DNA from: DATFFO01 sp963772815
GTDB lineage: Bacteria > Actinomycetota > Acidimicrobiia > Spongiisociales > ZC4RG35
Reading direction: 5' to 3'
DNA: 64,000 nt
NCBI GenBank assembly: GCA_963772815.1
Contig: CAVYYV010000006.1
Location: 372,001-436,000, forward strand
Made by a program: the position numbers and the translations under genes. Below are positions 1 through 7,793 of the stretch, piece by piece. The notes under the pieces are model-generated. The model ran no database searches, was not told the origin of the DNA, and was given only the letters and a program-made list of their open reading frames with translations. How positions within the stretch are numbered: position 1 is the stretch's first letter; every line of letters begins with the position of its first letter.

Positions 1-407
1 TGGATATTGTTCTGCTCCAGGTCCTGCTTGCGCACGGCCTCGGTCAGGGTCTGGGGATCGTTGCTCGGAGCAGCCTCGTTCTTGAGGTGCTCGGCCCATC
101 CGGTCCCGTTGTACTCCATATAGGTGTCGATGTCTCCCGAGAGCAGCGCAGACCGAGCGACCTGGGTGCCACCCAAGTTCACCTTGTTGTCAACCGTGGC
201 GCCGGCCCGTGTGAAGGCCCCGACCATGATGTTGCCCAGGATCAGCTGCTCGTCGAAGTCCTTGGATCCGACGGCAATATTGATGCCCGACAAACGGCCT
301 CCGCCACTATCGGATCCAGCGGTGTCACCGCCTCCACAAGCAGCCAGGATCATCGCCAACGCCGATAAGAGCGCTATGTATCGCGCCCAGCGTCGTTGCG
401 GTTTCAT
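1..407 (-). CDS. Osmoprotectant (glycine betaine-type) ABC transporter substrate-binding lipoprotein, N-terminal part
   Basis: Only the N-terminal ~135 residues lie in the window; the gene runs off the left edge. The start ATG (405-407) is preceded by a strong GGAGGAA site. Residues 1-23 form a lipoprotein signal peptide with a lipobox ending in LAAC, followed by a Gly-rich linker. The mature part begins INIAVGSKDFDEQLILGN, the typical opening of OpuAC/ProX-type binding proteins (PF04069), followed by TYMEYNGTGW, a region normally close to the ligand pocket. The product should be an extracytoplasmic binder of quaternary amines such as glycine betaine or choline. The location beside a methylamine demethylation locus supports this, but the exact ligand is inference. 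Confidence 0.85.
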   Translation of the reverse strand, partial: MKPQRRWARYIALLSALAMILAACGGGDTAGSDSGGGRLSGINIAVGSKDFDEQLILGNIMVGAFTRAGATVDNKVNLGGTQVARSALLSGDIDTYMEYNGTGWAEHLKNEAAPSNDPQTLTEAVRKQDLEQNNI

Positions 408-606
408 TTATTCCTCCATGAGTTGCGTCGTTGTCAGACCGCGTATGCGGATCAGAGGACCCTTGGGACCCTAACTTCTGATACACGCCCGCGACCCCTG
501 AAGAGGGGATTTCTTTTTCACCATACGGTCTCGGGCCGCATCGTGGAAATGGGCGGATATCGACCGAGGGTGATAGCCCCCCCCAACACCAACCCCGAGC
601 GGGGCC

Positions 607-650
607 AACCCAGGGTTCACAGCGTCGCCCAGCGACGCCCACAGCCCCAA
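607..650. repeat. Dispersed palindromic repeat, family A, copy 1
   Basis: Begins AACCCAGGGTTCACAGCGTC and ends in CAGCCCCA. The core GCGTCGC...GCGACGC is self-complementary. It is near-identical to copies at 678, 1711 and 13089. Confidence 0.8.
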
Positions 651-677
651 GTACGAGCCGGGCGCAGGATCGGTCGG

Positions 678-720
678 AACCCAGGGTTGACAGCGTCGCT
701 GAGCGACGCTGTCAGCCCCA
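678..720. repeat. Dispersed palindromic repeat, family A, copy 2 (most symmetrical)
   Basis: Same unit as copy 1, but here the arms pair almost perfectly: TTGACAGCGTCGCT pairs with AGCGACGCTGTCAG, giving a stem of about 16 bp with a one-base centre. It could fold as a strong hairpin in RNA or DNA. Confidence 0.8.
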
Positions 721-778
721 ACTACCACGCAGACACGACCCCATTCACATCGGATGGTGCAGCTGACATCCTGGGGCC

Positions 779-1687
779 GTGGCGCTCGAACGACACGTAA
801 TCGACCTTGCCACCAAACAGGGAGGCTTTGTCACCCGTGCCCAGTTGACCCAGCTGGGCCAATCGCCAAGCTCTATCGACCGATGCCTGCGTAACGGCGA
901 CCTCACGCCGGTCTGTGAAGGTGTCTATCGAGCCCTACCCATGGATTCGCATGCCGACCTGATCAGAGGAGCCCTGCTTGCTCTCCCCTCGGCGGTCGCA
1001 TCCCACGAGTCTGCGGCTCACCTCCTCCATTTCCCCGTGCTCCCGTCTCTGGTCCCCACCGTTGTGGTGCACCGAAAGACCACTCACCGGTTTCCGGGCG
1101 TCACCGTCCGCCGGTGCGACGACCTCCGCTCTCATCACCTCACCTCGATTGACGGCATGCTCACGACGACTGTCGCCAGGACCACCTTCGACCTCGGCGG
1201 TGTTCTCGAATTCGAAGAGTTCGATCGCATCGCCGAGGCGCTCCTGATTGACGGCCGCCTCAAGATTCGGCACCTCGAGGCCATGACCCGAGAGCTGGCG
1301 CGGAGGGGAAAGCGAGGTTCGGCCAACGTTCGGGATTTCCTGCGCCGGCGCGCCACCGGTCTGGTGGCCAACCCAACGGTCCTGGAACGTCGGGGCCGAC
1401 GGGTCCTGGCCGACGCAGGCCTACCGCCTCCAGTTCACGAATACCCCATCCCGTGGGATACGAAGCGACGGTTCGATGACGCCTATCCCCCCAGGCGCCT
1501 GGCCCTCGAATGGGACTCGCGCAGATGGCACTCCCAGCTCGATCAGATGGAGACCGATCGACATCGGGATCATGAGGCCGCCCTGCACGGCTGGGTCGTA
1601 CTCCGCTTCACCTGGGCGGACGTCACCGAACGCCCCGACTATGTTGCCTCATCCGTCGCCCAGATCCTTGAAGTCAGGTCGGCTTGA
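779..1687 (+). CDS. AbiEi-type winged-helix N-domain plus DUF559 (Vsr-like) C-domain protein
   Basis: A 302-residue protein with a GTG start. Residues 1-60 resemble the AbiEi antitoxin N-terminal wHTH domain (ATKQGGFVTRAQLTQLG, then GVYRALP), and residues ~80-180 the following AbiEi-like middle region. Residues ~200-300 fit DUF559, a Vsr/restriction-endonuclease fold (PIPWDTKRRFDDAYPPRRLALEWDS, then RHRDHEAALHGWVVLRFTW). Such two-part proteins are common in multiple copies in Actinobacteria, and their function is not established. No cognate AbiEii-type nucleotidyltransferase toxin lies next to it, so a classical type IV toxin-antitoxin pair is not supported. The gene is bracketed by family A repeats at 607, 678 and 1711. 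Confidence 0.75.
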   Translation: MALERHVIDLATKQGGFVTRAQLTQLGQSPSSIDRCLRNGDLTPVCEGVYRALPMDSHADLIRGALLALPSAVASHESAAHLLHFPVLPSLVPTVVVHRKTTHRFPGVTVRRCDDLRSHHLTSIDGMLTTTVARTTFDLGGVLEFEEFDRIAEALLIDGRLKIRHLEAMTRELARRGKRGSANVRDFLRRRATGLVANPTVLERRGRRVLADAGLPPPVHEYPIPWDTKRRFDDAYPPRRLALEWDSRRWHSQLDQMETDRHRDHEAALHGWVVLRFTWADVTERPDYVASSVAQILEVRSA

Positions 1688-1710
1688 GTCGGCAATTCGG
1701 ACGGCGGCCG

Positions 1711-1753
1711 AACCCAGGGTTCACAGCGTCGCCCAGCGACGCTCACAGCCCCA
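1711..1753. repeat. Dispersed palindromic repeat, family A, copy 3
   Basis: Begins AACCCAGGGTTCACAGCGTC and ends ACAGCCCCA, in the same orientation as copies 1 and 2. It lies 23 bp after the DUF559 gene stop and may act as a terminator between convergent genes. Confidence 0.8.
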
Positions 1754-1802
1754 GGTTGCACAGGCGGGTCGGCCGCCCGCCCCCGCCCGGCCAGCGTCCG
1801 AG

Positions 1803-2753
1803 TCAGGCTTGGCGGCGGCGGATTTCGGCCACGATGGCGGGGACGGCCTGGGCCAGGTCGGCGATTAGGGCGTAGTCGGCTTTGGTCACCATCGGTGCCT
1901 CGGGGTCGGTGTTGATGGCGATCACGTTCTTGGCGGCCATCATCCCCACCCAGTGCTGGATGGCCCCCGAGATCCCGCAGGCTATGTACACGTCGGGAGC
2001 GACGCGGGTGCCGGTCTGGCCCACCTGATCCGAATGGGGCCGCCAACCGTTGTTGGTAACGACCCTGGAACAGCCGACCGCCCCTCCCAGCAGCTCGGCC
2101 AGCTCCTCCAGCGGGGCGAATCCATCCACACTTCCCACGCCGCGCCCGCCACTGACGACCACCGGGGCCGTCGCCAGCGTTATGCCTTCCTCTTCGGTTA
2201 CCCGATCCACCACGCGCGTCACCACATCGTCTTCGCTCAGCTCAGGCCGGAACGTCGATAGCGCCTCCGGCGCTCCCTCCACGACCGCAGGCTCGAATAC
2301 GTGGGCGGCGGCCGAAATCAGGCGCACAGAAGCAGACAGTTCGGCGCGCTCGAGGAGGCTGCCTCCCCATCGAACCCTGACCAGCGACCAAAGATCCGCG
2401 CCCGGGTCCACCTCTGTCAGGTTGGCGGCCATGGGCAGGTCCGCCAAGGCAGCCACATGCGCCAACACCTCGTTGCCTCGGTCGGATCCAGGTGCCACCA
2501 GGGCAGTGGGCTCCTCCCTAGAGATGAGCTGGACCAGGGAGGTTCCGTAGGCGCCGGGGGCGTAGTCGGACAGGAGCGGGTGCTCGACTCGCCATACCGA
2601 ATCGACCGCTCCGCCCAGGTTCACATCACCAAAGGTCACCGCCGCCAGGTCTTCGCCCATCTGGTTCGCCAGCGACCTGGCCAGCGTGACGGCCTGCAGA
2701 TCCAACTCTTGGGCCGAGCCTCCCTCGTGATCGACCCACACCCAGACGCTCAC
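1803..2753 (-). CDS. etfA: Electron transfer flavoprotein alpha subunit
   Basis: A 316-residue EtfA/FixB. The C-terminal third carries the FAD-binding signature (PDVYIACGISGAIQHWVGMM, then AINTDPEAPM at ~285), and the N-terminal half is the typical ETF Rossmann-like domain. It takes electrons from flavoprotein dehydrogenases and passes them to the quinone pool through an ETF:quinone oxidoreductase (not seen in this window). The start overlaps the etfB stop by ATGA, so the two are translationally coupled. Its position after a dimethylglycine dehydrogenase-like gene suggests a dedicated electron acceptor for that enzyme. Confidence 0.93.
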   Translation of the reverse strand: MSVWVWVDHEGGSAQELDLQAVTLARSLANQMGEDLAAVTFGDVNLGGAVDSVWRVEHPLLSDYAPGAYGTSLVQLISREEPTALVAPGSDRGNEVLAHVAALADLPMAANLTEVDPGADLWSLVRVRWGGSLLERAELSASVRLISAAAHVFEPAVVEGAPEALSTFRPELSEDDVVTRVVDRVTEEEGITLATAPVVVSGGRGVGSVDGFAPLEELAELLGGAVGCSRVVTNNGWRPHSDQVGQTGTRVAPDVYIACGISGAIQHWVGMMAAKNVIAINTDPEAPMVTKADYALIADLAQAVPAIVAEIRRRQA

Positions 2754-3502
2754 AGCACACCCAGGCTTTCCAGCACATCCACTACCCGAGACGGCCCGTC
2801 GAGGATCTCGGTCGAGACCTCCTGTGTCGGCGGGGACTCCAGACGAACCATGCGTAGGCCGCCGGGGCTGACATCGGAGCTGTGCCGGGTGATTTCGAGC
2901 TTCTTGGACTTCAGGCGACCGGACAGAGTGGGGTATCGGGGCAGGTTGATCCCTTCCTTGACGGCGACGACCGCCGGCAGAGGAACCCGATAGACCTCGA
3001 AGCCGTTGCTCACCTCTCGACGAGCCTGGATCGAGCCGTCTTCCAACTCCAGATTCTTGATCCCCGAAACGACCGGCCTTCCCAGGCCGTGGGCCACCCG
3101 GATCCCGATCTGGAACCCGCCCGAATCAGCCGACTCGTTCCCGAACAGAATCAAGTCGAACGGCCCGTCGTCTGCCTCGGCCGTCTGAACGGCATCGAGG
3201 ATTCCGGCCGCGGTAGCTTGGGGATCGATGTCGCTCCCGTCGGTGGGGATCAGGATCGCCACGTCAGCGCCAACCGACGCCGCATAGCGAAGCTGCTCCT
3301 CACTCTCCTCCGGGCCCATCGTCAGAACGGTCACCGTTCCCCCAACCTCCTCCTTCAATTCCACGGCCGCCTCGACGGCGCACTCCTCGTGGGGACTGGT
3401 GGTGAAGGACAGATGGCCGGCCTCGATGGACCGGCCATCTTCGGTCAGCACGATTCGGGCCCCGGGGGCCGGCACCCGCTTCACGCAGACCAGGAACCGC
3501 AT
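2750..3502 (-). CDS. etfB: Electron transfer flavoprotein beta subunit
   Basis: A 250-residue EtfB/FixA. It starts MRFLVCVKRVPAPG and contains the AMP-binding and family segments (TTSPHEECAVEAAVELKEE; DLILFGNESADSGG; VAVKEGINLPRYPTLSGRLKSKK). It forms the ETF heterodimer with the next gene. Its start overlaps the stop of the upstream flavoprotein dehydrogenase gene (TGATG), so dehydrogenase, etfB and etfA form one tightly coupled operon on the minus strand. Confidence 0.93.
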   Translation of the reverse strand: MRFLVCVKRVPAPGARIVLTEDGRSIEAGHLSFTTSPHEECAVEAAVELKEEVGGTVTVLTMGPEESEEQLRYAASVGADVAILIPTDGSDIDPQATAAGILDAVQTAEADDGPFDLILFGNESADSGGFQIGIRVAHGLGRPVVSGIKNLELEDGSIQARREVSNGFEVYRVPLPAVVAVKEGINLPRYPTLSGRLKSKKLEITRHSSDVSPGGLRMVRLESPPTQEVSTEILDGPSRVVDVLESLGVL

Positions 3503-6009
3503 CAGCCCTTCATCCTGGAATCGTCGGGGTCGAAGAGCGGCTTGGACCCTGCCCGGGCCAGAGTGATCGGGTAATCCTCGTTCATGTAACGCACCCGAAA
3601 CGAGGAGCCCTCCTCGGCCATCTCGGTGGGCACATAGCCCATGAGCAGGTAGGCGCCCAGAGAGGGACCGGATCCGGCACTGGTCACGTAGGACGGCCTC
3701 CCCTCGGCATCCACGATGCGCTCGCCTCCAGAGGTAAGGATGGGCTCACCGCCGGTCATGTAGCGCTTGATGCCGTCCCTAGGCGATGTGTGTTCGTCGA
3801 CTGTGAACGTGCACAAAAGCGCGGCCGGCTCCTTCTCCCGGGCGTTCAGGTAGGCCTCCTTGCCGATGAAGTCCGCCGACTTGACCTTGGGCCGGGCCAG
3901 CCCCGCCTCCACCGGCGAGTACTCCGACTCCAGTTCCGCACCCATCAGCCGGTAGCCTTTCTCCAGTCGACCCGTGGTCCCATAGACACCCGCGCCGACG
4001 GGCAGCACGGCATGATCCTGGCCGGCCTCCCACAGCATGTCCCACATCTGGGTGCCCCGCTCCATGGGGACATAGATCTCCCAGCCCGACTCGCCCACAT
4101 ATGAGATGCGGAAGAGACGGGCCAGCACCGAGCCGAAGGTGACCTCCTTGGTGGTTCCGTAGGGAAAGGCGCCGTCGGAGATGTCGTCGTCGGTGATCGA
4201 CTCGACCATCGCCCTGGCGTTGGGACCCCACACCCCGATGGTCGTATTTGCCGAGGTGAGATTCTCGAAGTGGACCGAGCCATCGTCGGGCAGGTTGGAC
4301 CGGAACCAGTACTCGTCGCGGGGGCCGTCGAAGGCACCCGTCACGATCCGATAGCGCTCCTCGCCCAGGCGCATGATGGTGAGGTCCGATCGGAATCCAC
4401 CATGAGGCGTGAGGAGGGGGGTGTAGATGGCGGACCCGACCGGTTTGTCGCATTGGTTGACCGCCATCTTCTGGATGTAGTCCACGACTCCCGGCCCGGT
4501 CACCTCGAAGATGACGAAGGCGGACAGGTCGACCATCCCGACTCGCTCACGCATGGCCAGATGCTCGGCCGTTGTGATGGGCGACCACCACCGGCGATCC
4601 CACTCGTGAGGTCGATCCTCTACTCCGTATTGATCGACCAGGTCTGCATTGGACTCATACCAGTGCGGTCGCTCCCACCCCCCGGCCTGGAAATAGACCG
4701 CTCCCAGCGACTCCGTTCGGGAATGAAACGGAGCCACACGAAGGTTGCGCTCCGTCTCCCATTGCTCGCGGGGATGGACGATGCCGTAGGTCTTGTTGAA
4801 GTGTTCGGAGCAACGGGCAAGGACATGGTGCTCGGTACGCGCGTAGTCGTAGAGACGGGCGATGTCGGACTGGTGGGGATCCAGCTCCGGATAACCGTCT
4901 GTCATCCAGTCGGCAATCAGCTTGCCGACCCCCGGCCCTTCCTTGATCCACACCGCCGCCGCCGACCACAGGTTCTTGACCTCGACCGTCTCTCCCAGCA
5001 GGGGCATGGCATCCGGCGTCAGCGACAGAAGCCCGTTGATGGCGTACTTGATCTCAGCGCCCTCCAGGATCTCCGGCATCAACTCGAGGGCGTCCTCCAG
5101 CTGAGCGTCGAAGTCGTCTGCCGTGAAAGGCATCTCGGTGGGCGACAGTCGGGCCTCGTCCAGAGAGGGAATCTCGTCGGGGCGATGGAAGATGGGACGG
5201 TGGGCATAGGACCCCACTTCTATCGACCCGGCAGTCTGGCGTTCGTACATGAACGTGTCCATGTCCCGCACGATCGGGTAGCCGATCTCGTTGCCGGTCT
5301 CCGCCAGAATCGGAATCGGCCCGACGTCGATCATCTGGTGCACCGCTGGGATGAGGGGGATCGTGGCGCCTGCCATGGCGGCCAGACGGGGTGACCAGAC
5401 ACCACATGCGATCACCACGTATTCGGCAGCGATCGTGCCTCGGTCGGTTACGACGGATCGGACCCGGCCGTCCTCCACTTCGATATCGATGATCTCGGTG
5501 TTTGGGAAAACTGTGAGAGCGTTCAGCTCCTGGGCCCGCTCGCGGAAGATGGTCCCGGCGCGGAGGGAGTCGACCACCGAGACAGACGGGGTGTAAAAGC
5601 CGCCCAGGATGACCGACGAGTCGAGGAAGGGAACCTTCTCCCGCACCTGGGCCGGGGTGAGAAGTTCCGCTTCGATTCCCCAGGCGGTGGCAGAGCTCAT
5701 TCGCCTGCGAAGCTCCTCCATCCGGGCTTCGGTCCGGGCCACCTCGATCCCGCCGCAGCTGGTGTTGACACCCATCTCCTCGTACTGGCGCTGTGACTCG
5801 AGGGTCAATGCGGCCATCTCCCTGCCGTGGTCGACGGGGAAGATGAAATTGGATGCGTGGCCAGTCGAGCCACCCGGGTTGGGGAGTGGGCCCTTGTCGA
5901 GCTGCACGATGTCCCGCCAGCCTCGCTCGGCCAGATGCCCCACGATCGCATTGCCCACGATGCCGGCACCGACCACGACCACGTGTGCTTGGGCGGGGAA
6001 CTCAGTCAT
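3502..6009 (-). CDS. Dimethylglycine/sarcosine dehydrogenase-like FAD protein with C-terminal GcvT folate domain
   Basis: An 835-residue two-part enzyme. Residues ~8-390 are a DAO-type FAD oxidoreductase: VVVVGAGIVGNAIVG dinucleotide fold, then GGSTGHASNF, where the His matches the covalent flavin site of DMGDH. Residues ~430-820 are a GcvT/aminomethyltransferase domain with the YVGESGWEIYVP and RLEKGYRLMG motifs, which bind tetrahydrofolate and capture the released C1 unit. The ATG at 6007-6009 is preferred over one 39 bp upstream because GGAGG sits 7 bases before it. It is expected to demethylate dimethylglycine or sarcosine to methylene-THF and hand electrons to the downstream EtfBA. Substrate is inferred from family and context; DMGDH, SarDH and related DMSP- or glycine-betaine-associated homologs are hard to tell apart. 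Confidence 0.85.
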   Translation of the reverse strand: MTEFPAQAHVVVVGAGIVGNAIVGHLAERGWRDIVQLDKGPLPNPGGSTGHASNFIFPVDHGREMAALTLESQRQYEEMGVNTSCGGIEVARTEARMEELRRRMSSATAWGIEAELLTPAQVREKVPFLDSSVILGGFYTPSVSVVDSLRAGTIFRERAQELNALTVFPNTEIIDIEVEDGRVRSVVTDRGTIAAEYVVIACGVWSPRLAAMAGATIPLIPAVHQMIDVGPIPILAETGNEIGYPIVRDMDTFMYERQTAGSIEVGSYAHRPIFHRPDEIPSLDEARLSPTEMPFTADDFDAQLEDALELMPEILEGAEIKYAINGLLSLTPDAMPLLGETVEVKNLWSAAAVWIKEGPGVGKLIADWMTDGYPELDPHQSDIARLYDYARTEHHVLARCSEHFNKTYGIVHPREQWETERNLRVAPFHSRTESLGAVYFQAGGWERPHWYESNADLVDQYGVEDRPHEWDRRWWSPITTAEHLAMRERVGMVDLSAFVIFEVTGPGVVDYIQKMAVNQCDKPVGSAIYTPLLTPHGGFRSDLTIMRLGEERYRIVTGAFDGPRDEYWFRSNLPDDGSVHFENLTSANTTIGVWGPNARAMVESITDDDISDGAFPYGTTKEVTFGSVLARLFRISYVGESGWEIYVPMERGTQMWDMLWEAGQDHAVLPVGAGVYGTTGRLEKGYRLMGAELESEYSPVEAGLARPKVKSADFIGKEAYLNAREKEPAALLCTFTVDEHTSPRDGIKRYMTGGEPILTSGGERIVDAEGRPSYVTSAGSGPSLGAYLLMGYVPTEMAEEGSSFRVRYMNEDYPITLARAGSKPLFDPDDSRMKG

Positions 6010-6042
6010 CCTGTTACCTCCAGACTCTTCCTCCGCATGCTG

Positions 6043-6192
6043 TCCCACGATACGGAACAGTGCTATAGAGCGGCACGGAGACTACCCGCCATCTGCCATC
6101 ATTGTCTACCTGGCGCAGGGTCACCCGGGGCTGGACAAGACACAACGGGCAATATAGTGTTCCATGATACGATATCGTTCCGTATCGTGGAA
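6043..6192. promoter_or_regulatory. Divergent operator sites between the two methylamine operons
   Basis: A 15-base palindromic sequence TTCCGTATCGTGGAA lies at 6178-6192, just ahead of the corrinoid operon ribosome site. Its reverse complement with one change lies at 6043-6057, 34 bases before the dehydrogenase start. A further half-matching copy TTCCATGATACGATA begins at 6160, and 6169-6178 is a perfect palindrome ACGATATCGT. The TTCC-N7-GGAA shape resembles IclR-type operators, but no regulator gene is present in the window, so the protein is unknown. Confidence 0.6.
6131..6158 (+). promoter_or_regulatory. Candidate promoter of the corrinoid operon
   Basis: CTGGAC (6131-6136), a 16-base spacer and TATAGT (6153-6158) make a plausible sigma-70-type promoter. 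The operator palindrome starts directly after the -10 element, a position suited to repression. Prediction by eye only. Confidence 0.35.
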
Positions 6193-6212
6193 ACCCTGAG
6201 GAGGGCGACCGA

Positions 6213-6902
6213 ATGAGCGAAGAGGAACTCGACCTCTCCAGTCTGGACGACGACGAGCTCGTGGAGCAGATGCACGACGACCTCTACGACGGATTGGCAG
6301 ACGAGATCGACGAGGGCACCCATATCCTGCTGGGCAGAGGCTGGTCAGCTTCCCGGGTCCTGAATGAGGCCCTCGTCGAAGGCATGAGGATCGTTGGTAT
6401 CGACTTCCGGGACGGGATCCTATTCGTCCCCGAGGTGCTGCTGGCCGCGAACGCGATGAAGGCGGGTATGGCGATACTACGGCCCCTTCTGGCTGAGACC
6501 GGCGCCCCGAGCATTGGCAAGATCGTGATCGGCACGGTCAAGGGTGATATCCACGACATCGGCAAGAACCTGGTCGGCATGATGCTGGAGGGAGCCGGGT
6601 TCGAGGTGATCGACCTGGGGATCAACACCGATGTCGAAGAGTACATCCAGGCCTTGGACGAGCACCGGCCCGACATACTGGGAATGTCCGCCCTCCTCAC
6701 CACCACCATGCCCTATATGAAGGTGGTGATCGACACCATGGTCGAGAAGGGGATCCGCGACGAGTACATCGTTCTGGTCGGCGGCGCTCCCCTCAACGAG
6801 GAGTTCGGCAAGGCGGTTGGGGCAGACGCATACTGCCGGGACGCGGCGGTGGCCGCGGACACAGCCAAGGAGTTGGTGGGAGCACGGCGTGGAGCGGCCT
6901 GA
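6213..6902 (+). CDS. Corrinoid (B12-binding) methyl-carrier protein, MtbC/MttC type
   Basis: 229 residues. Residues 1-95 form the helical cap domain (B12-binding 2). Residues ~100-225 form the cobalamin-binding Rossmann domain, with the DxHxxG motif as GDIHDIGKNLV at ~111, which supplies the lower-ligand His. The protein carries the methyl group between a substrate methyltransferase (the MttB-like gene at 10685) and the folate methyltransferase (7790). A GAGGAGG site precedes the ATG. It is the first gene of a seven-gene operon in which most genes overlap by a few bases. Confidence 0.92.
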   Translation: MSEEELDLSSLDDDELVEQMHDDLYDGLADEIDEGTHILLGRGWSASRVLNEALVEGMRIVGIDFRDGILFVPEVLLAANAMKAGMAILRPLLAETGAPSIGKIVIGTVKGDIHDIGKNLVGMMLEGAGFEVIDLGINTDVEEYIQALDEHRPDILGMSALLTTTMPYMKVVIDTMVEKGIRDEYIVLVGGAPLNEEFGKAVGADAYCRDAAVAADTAKELVGARRGAA

Positions 6903-7497
6903 ACAACGACGCGTCCTGGTGATCGGGTGTGGGGCCATGGCCCGAGAGCTGACCGAGATCGTACGCCGCAATGGATTGGTAGGAGTGGACGTGACCTGCC
7001 TGCCGGCCCGCTACCACAACACCCCTCAACTCATTCCTCGAGCGGTGGAAGAGCGCCTCTCGTCGGCGGGTACTGCCTACGATGAGGTATTCGTCGCCTA
7101 TGGCGATTGCGGCACTGGCGGAATGCTGGATCGGGTGCTCGAAAGCCACGGAGTGGAGCGTCTCCAGGGCGCCCACTGCTATGAGTTCCTGGCCGGAGCG
7201 GCCGTGTTCAACCAGCTTCACGAAGCTCAGCCTGCCACCTTCTACCTGACCGACTTCCTGGTCCGCCACTTCGACCGTTTGGTTTGGACGGGGCTGGGCC
7301 TGGACCGCTGGCCTCAGCTCCTGGCCGACTACTTCGGCAACTACGAGAGGGTGGTCTATCTGGCCCAGACAGACGACCCGGCTCTCACCAGAAAGGCCGC
7401 GGAGGCGGCGGATCGCCTTGGACTCGCCTTCGAGCTGCGTTTGGTGGGCTACGGAGAAGTGGAACCGGTACTTATTCGGCGGGCCCGCTCGGCATGA
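6889..7497 (+). CDS. DUF1638 family protein of the corrinoid operon
   Basis: About 202 residues from the GTG at 6889, overlapping the corrinoid gene by 14 bases; longer starts would lie entirely inside that gene. It contains the DUF1638 features: an N-terminal VLVIGCGAMARE strand, CLPARYHNTP, VAYGDCGTGG at ~60 and GAHCYEF at ~87. Several conserved Cys and His residues could bind a metal or cofactor. The family is found repeatedly beside corrinoid methyltransferase systems, but its biochemical role is not established. Its translational coupling here supports a role in the methyl-transfer pathway. Confidence 0.8.
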   Translation: MERPEQRRVLVIGCGAMARELTEIVRRNGLVGVDVTCLPARYHNTPQLIPRAVEERLSSAGTAYDEVFVAYGDCGTGGMLDRVLESHGVERLQGAHCYEFLAGAAVFNQLHEAQPATFYLTDFLVRHFDRLVWTGLGLDRWPQLLADYFGNYERVVYLAQTDDPALTRKAAEAADRLGLAFELRLVGYGEVEPVLIRRARSA

Positions 7498-7793
7498 TCG
7501 ACGAGGTAACTGTAATCTACTGGAGAGATATCCCCGCCCAGGTCCTGTATGGGCAGGGGCGCCACGCAATCCGCGCCGAGATGCCCAAGCGATTCCAGGA
7601 GGCCATCGATCGCGCCGCTACGCGAGCCGGCCTGATCGGCTCCGACGAGTACATGGAACAGTGGCGAAAGGCCAAGCTGAGTGGTGAGTCCGACCCGACT
7701 GTGGTGGCCCGGCGCCTGGAGGCGGGCCTCGGTGAGGAGGCTCTGGAAGAGCTGGTTCGCAACCACGGCCACAAGATCCCCGCCGCCTCATGA
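7494..7793 (+). CDS. Small 'virulence factor' family protein (PF13769-like)
   Basis: 99 residues starting MIDEVTVIYWRDIPAQVLYG. The IYWRDIPAQV segment and the basic, helical middle (KRFQEAIDRAATRAG) match the family that Pfam names 'Virulence factor'. That name is historical and does not fit this context. It overlaps both neighbours by ATGA, so it is made together with the DUF1638 protein and the folate methyltransferase. No function is known; a structural or accessory role in the corrinoid system is a fair guess from context only. Confidence 0.75.
   Translation: MIDEVTVIYWRDIPAQVLYGQGRHAIRAEMPKRFQEAIDRAATRAGLIGSDEYMEQWRKAKLSGESDPTVVARRLEAGLGEEALEELVRNHGHKIPAAS

Larger units (their letters stand above)
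410..778. other. Intergenic region with two palindromic repeats
   Basis: No convincing gene is seen in these ~370 bases between the divergent binding-protein gene and the DUF559 gene. The region should hold both promoters. It contains two copies of a dispersed palindromic repeat (607-650 and 678-720). ORFs here are shadows of the repeats. Confidence 0.6.

Noticed and set aside
779..1687. Complete AbiE type IV toxin-antitoxin system
   Set aside because: No AbiEii-like nucleotidyltransferase gene is adjacent, and the C-terminal domain is DUF559 rather than the usual antitoxin end.
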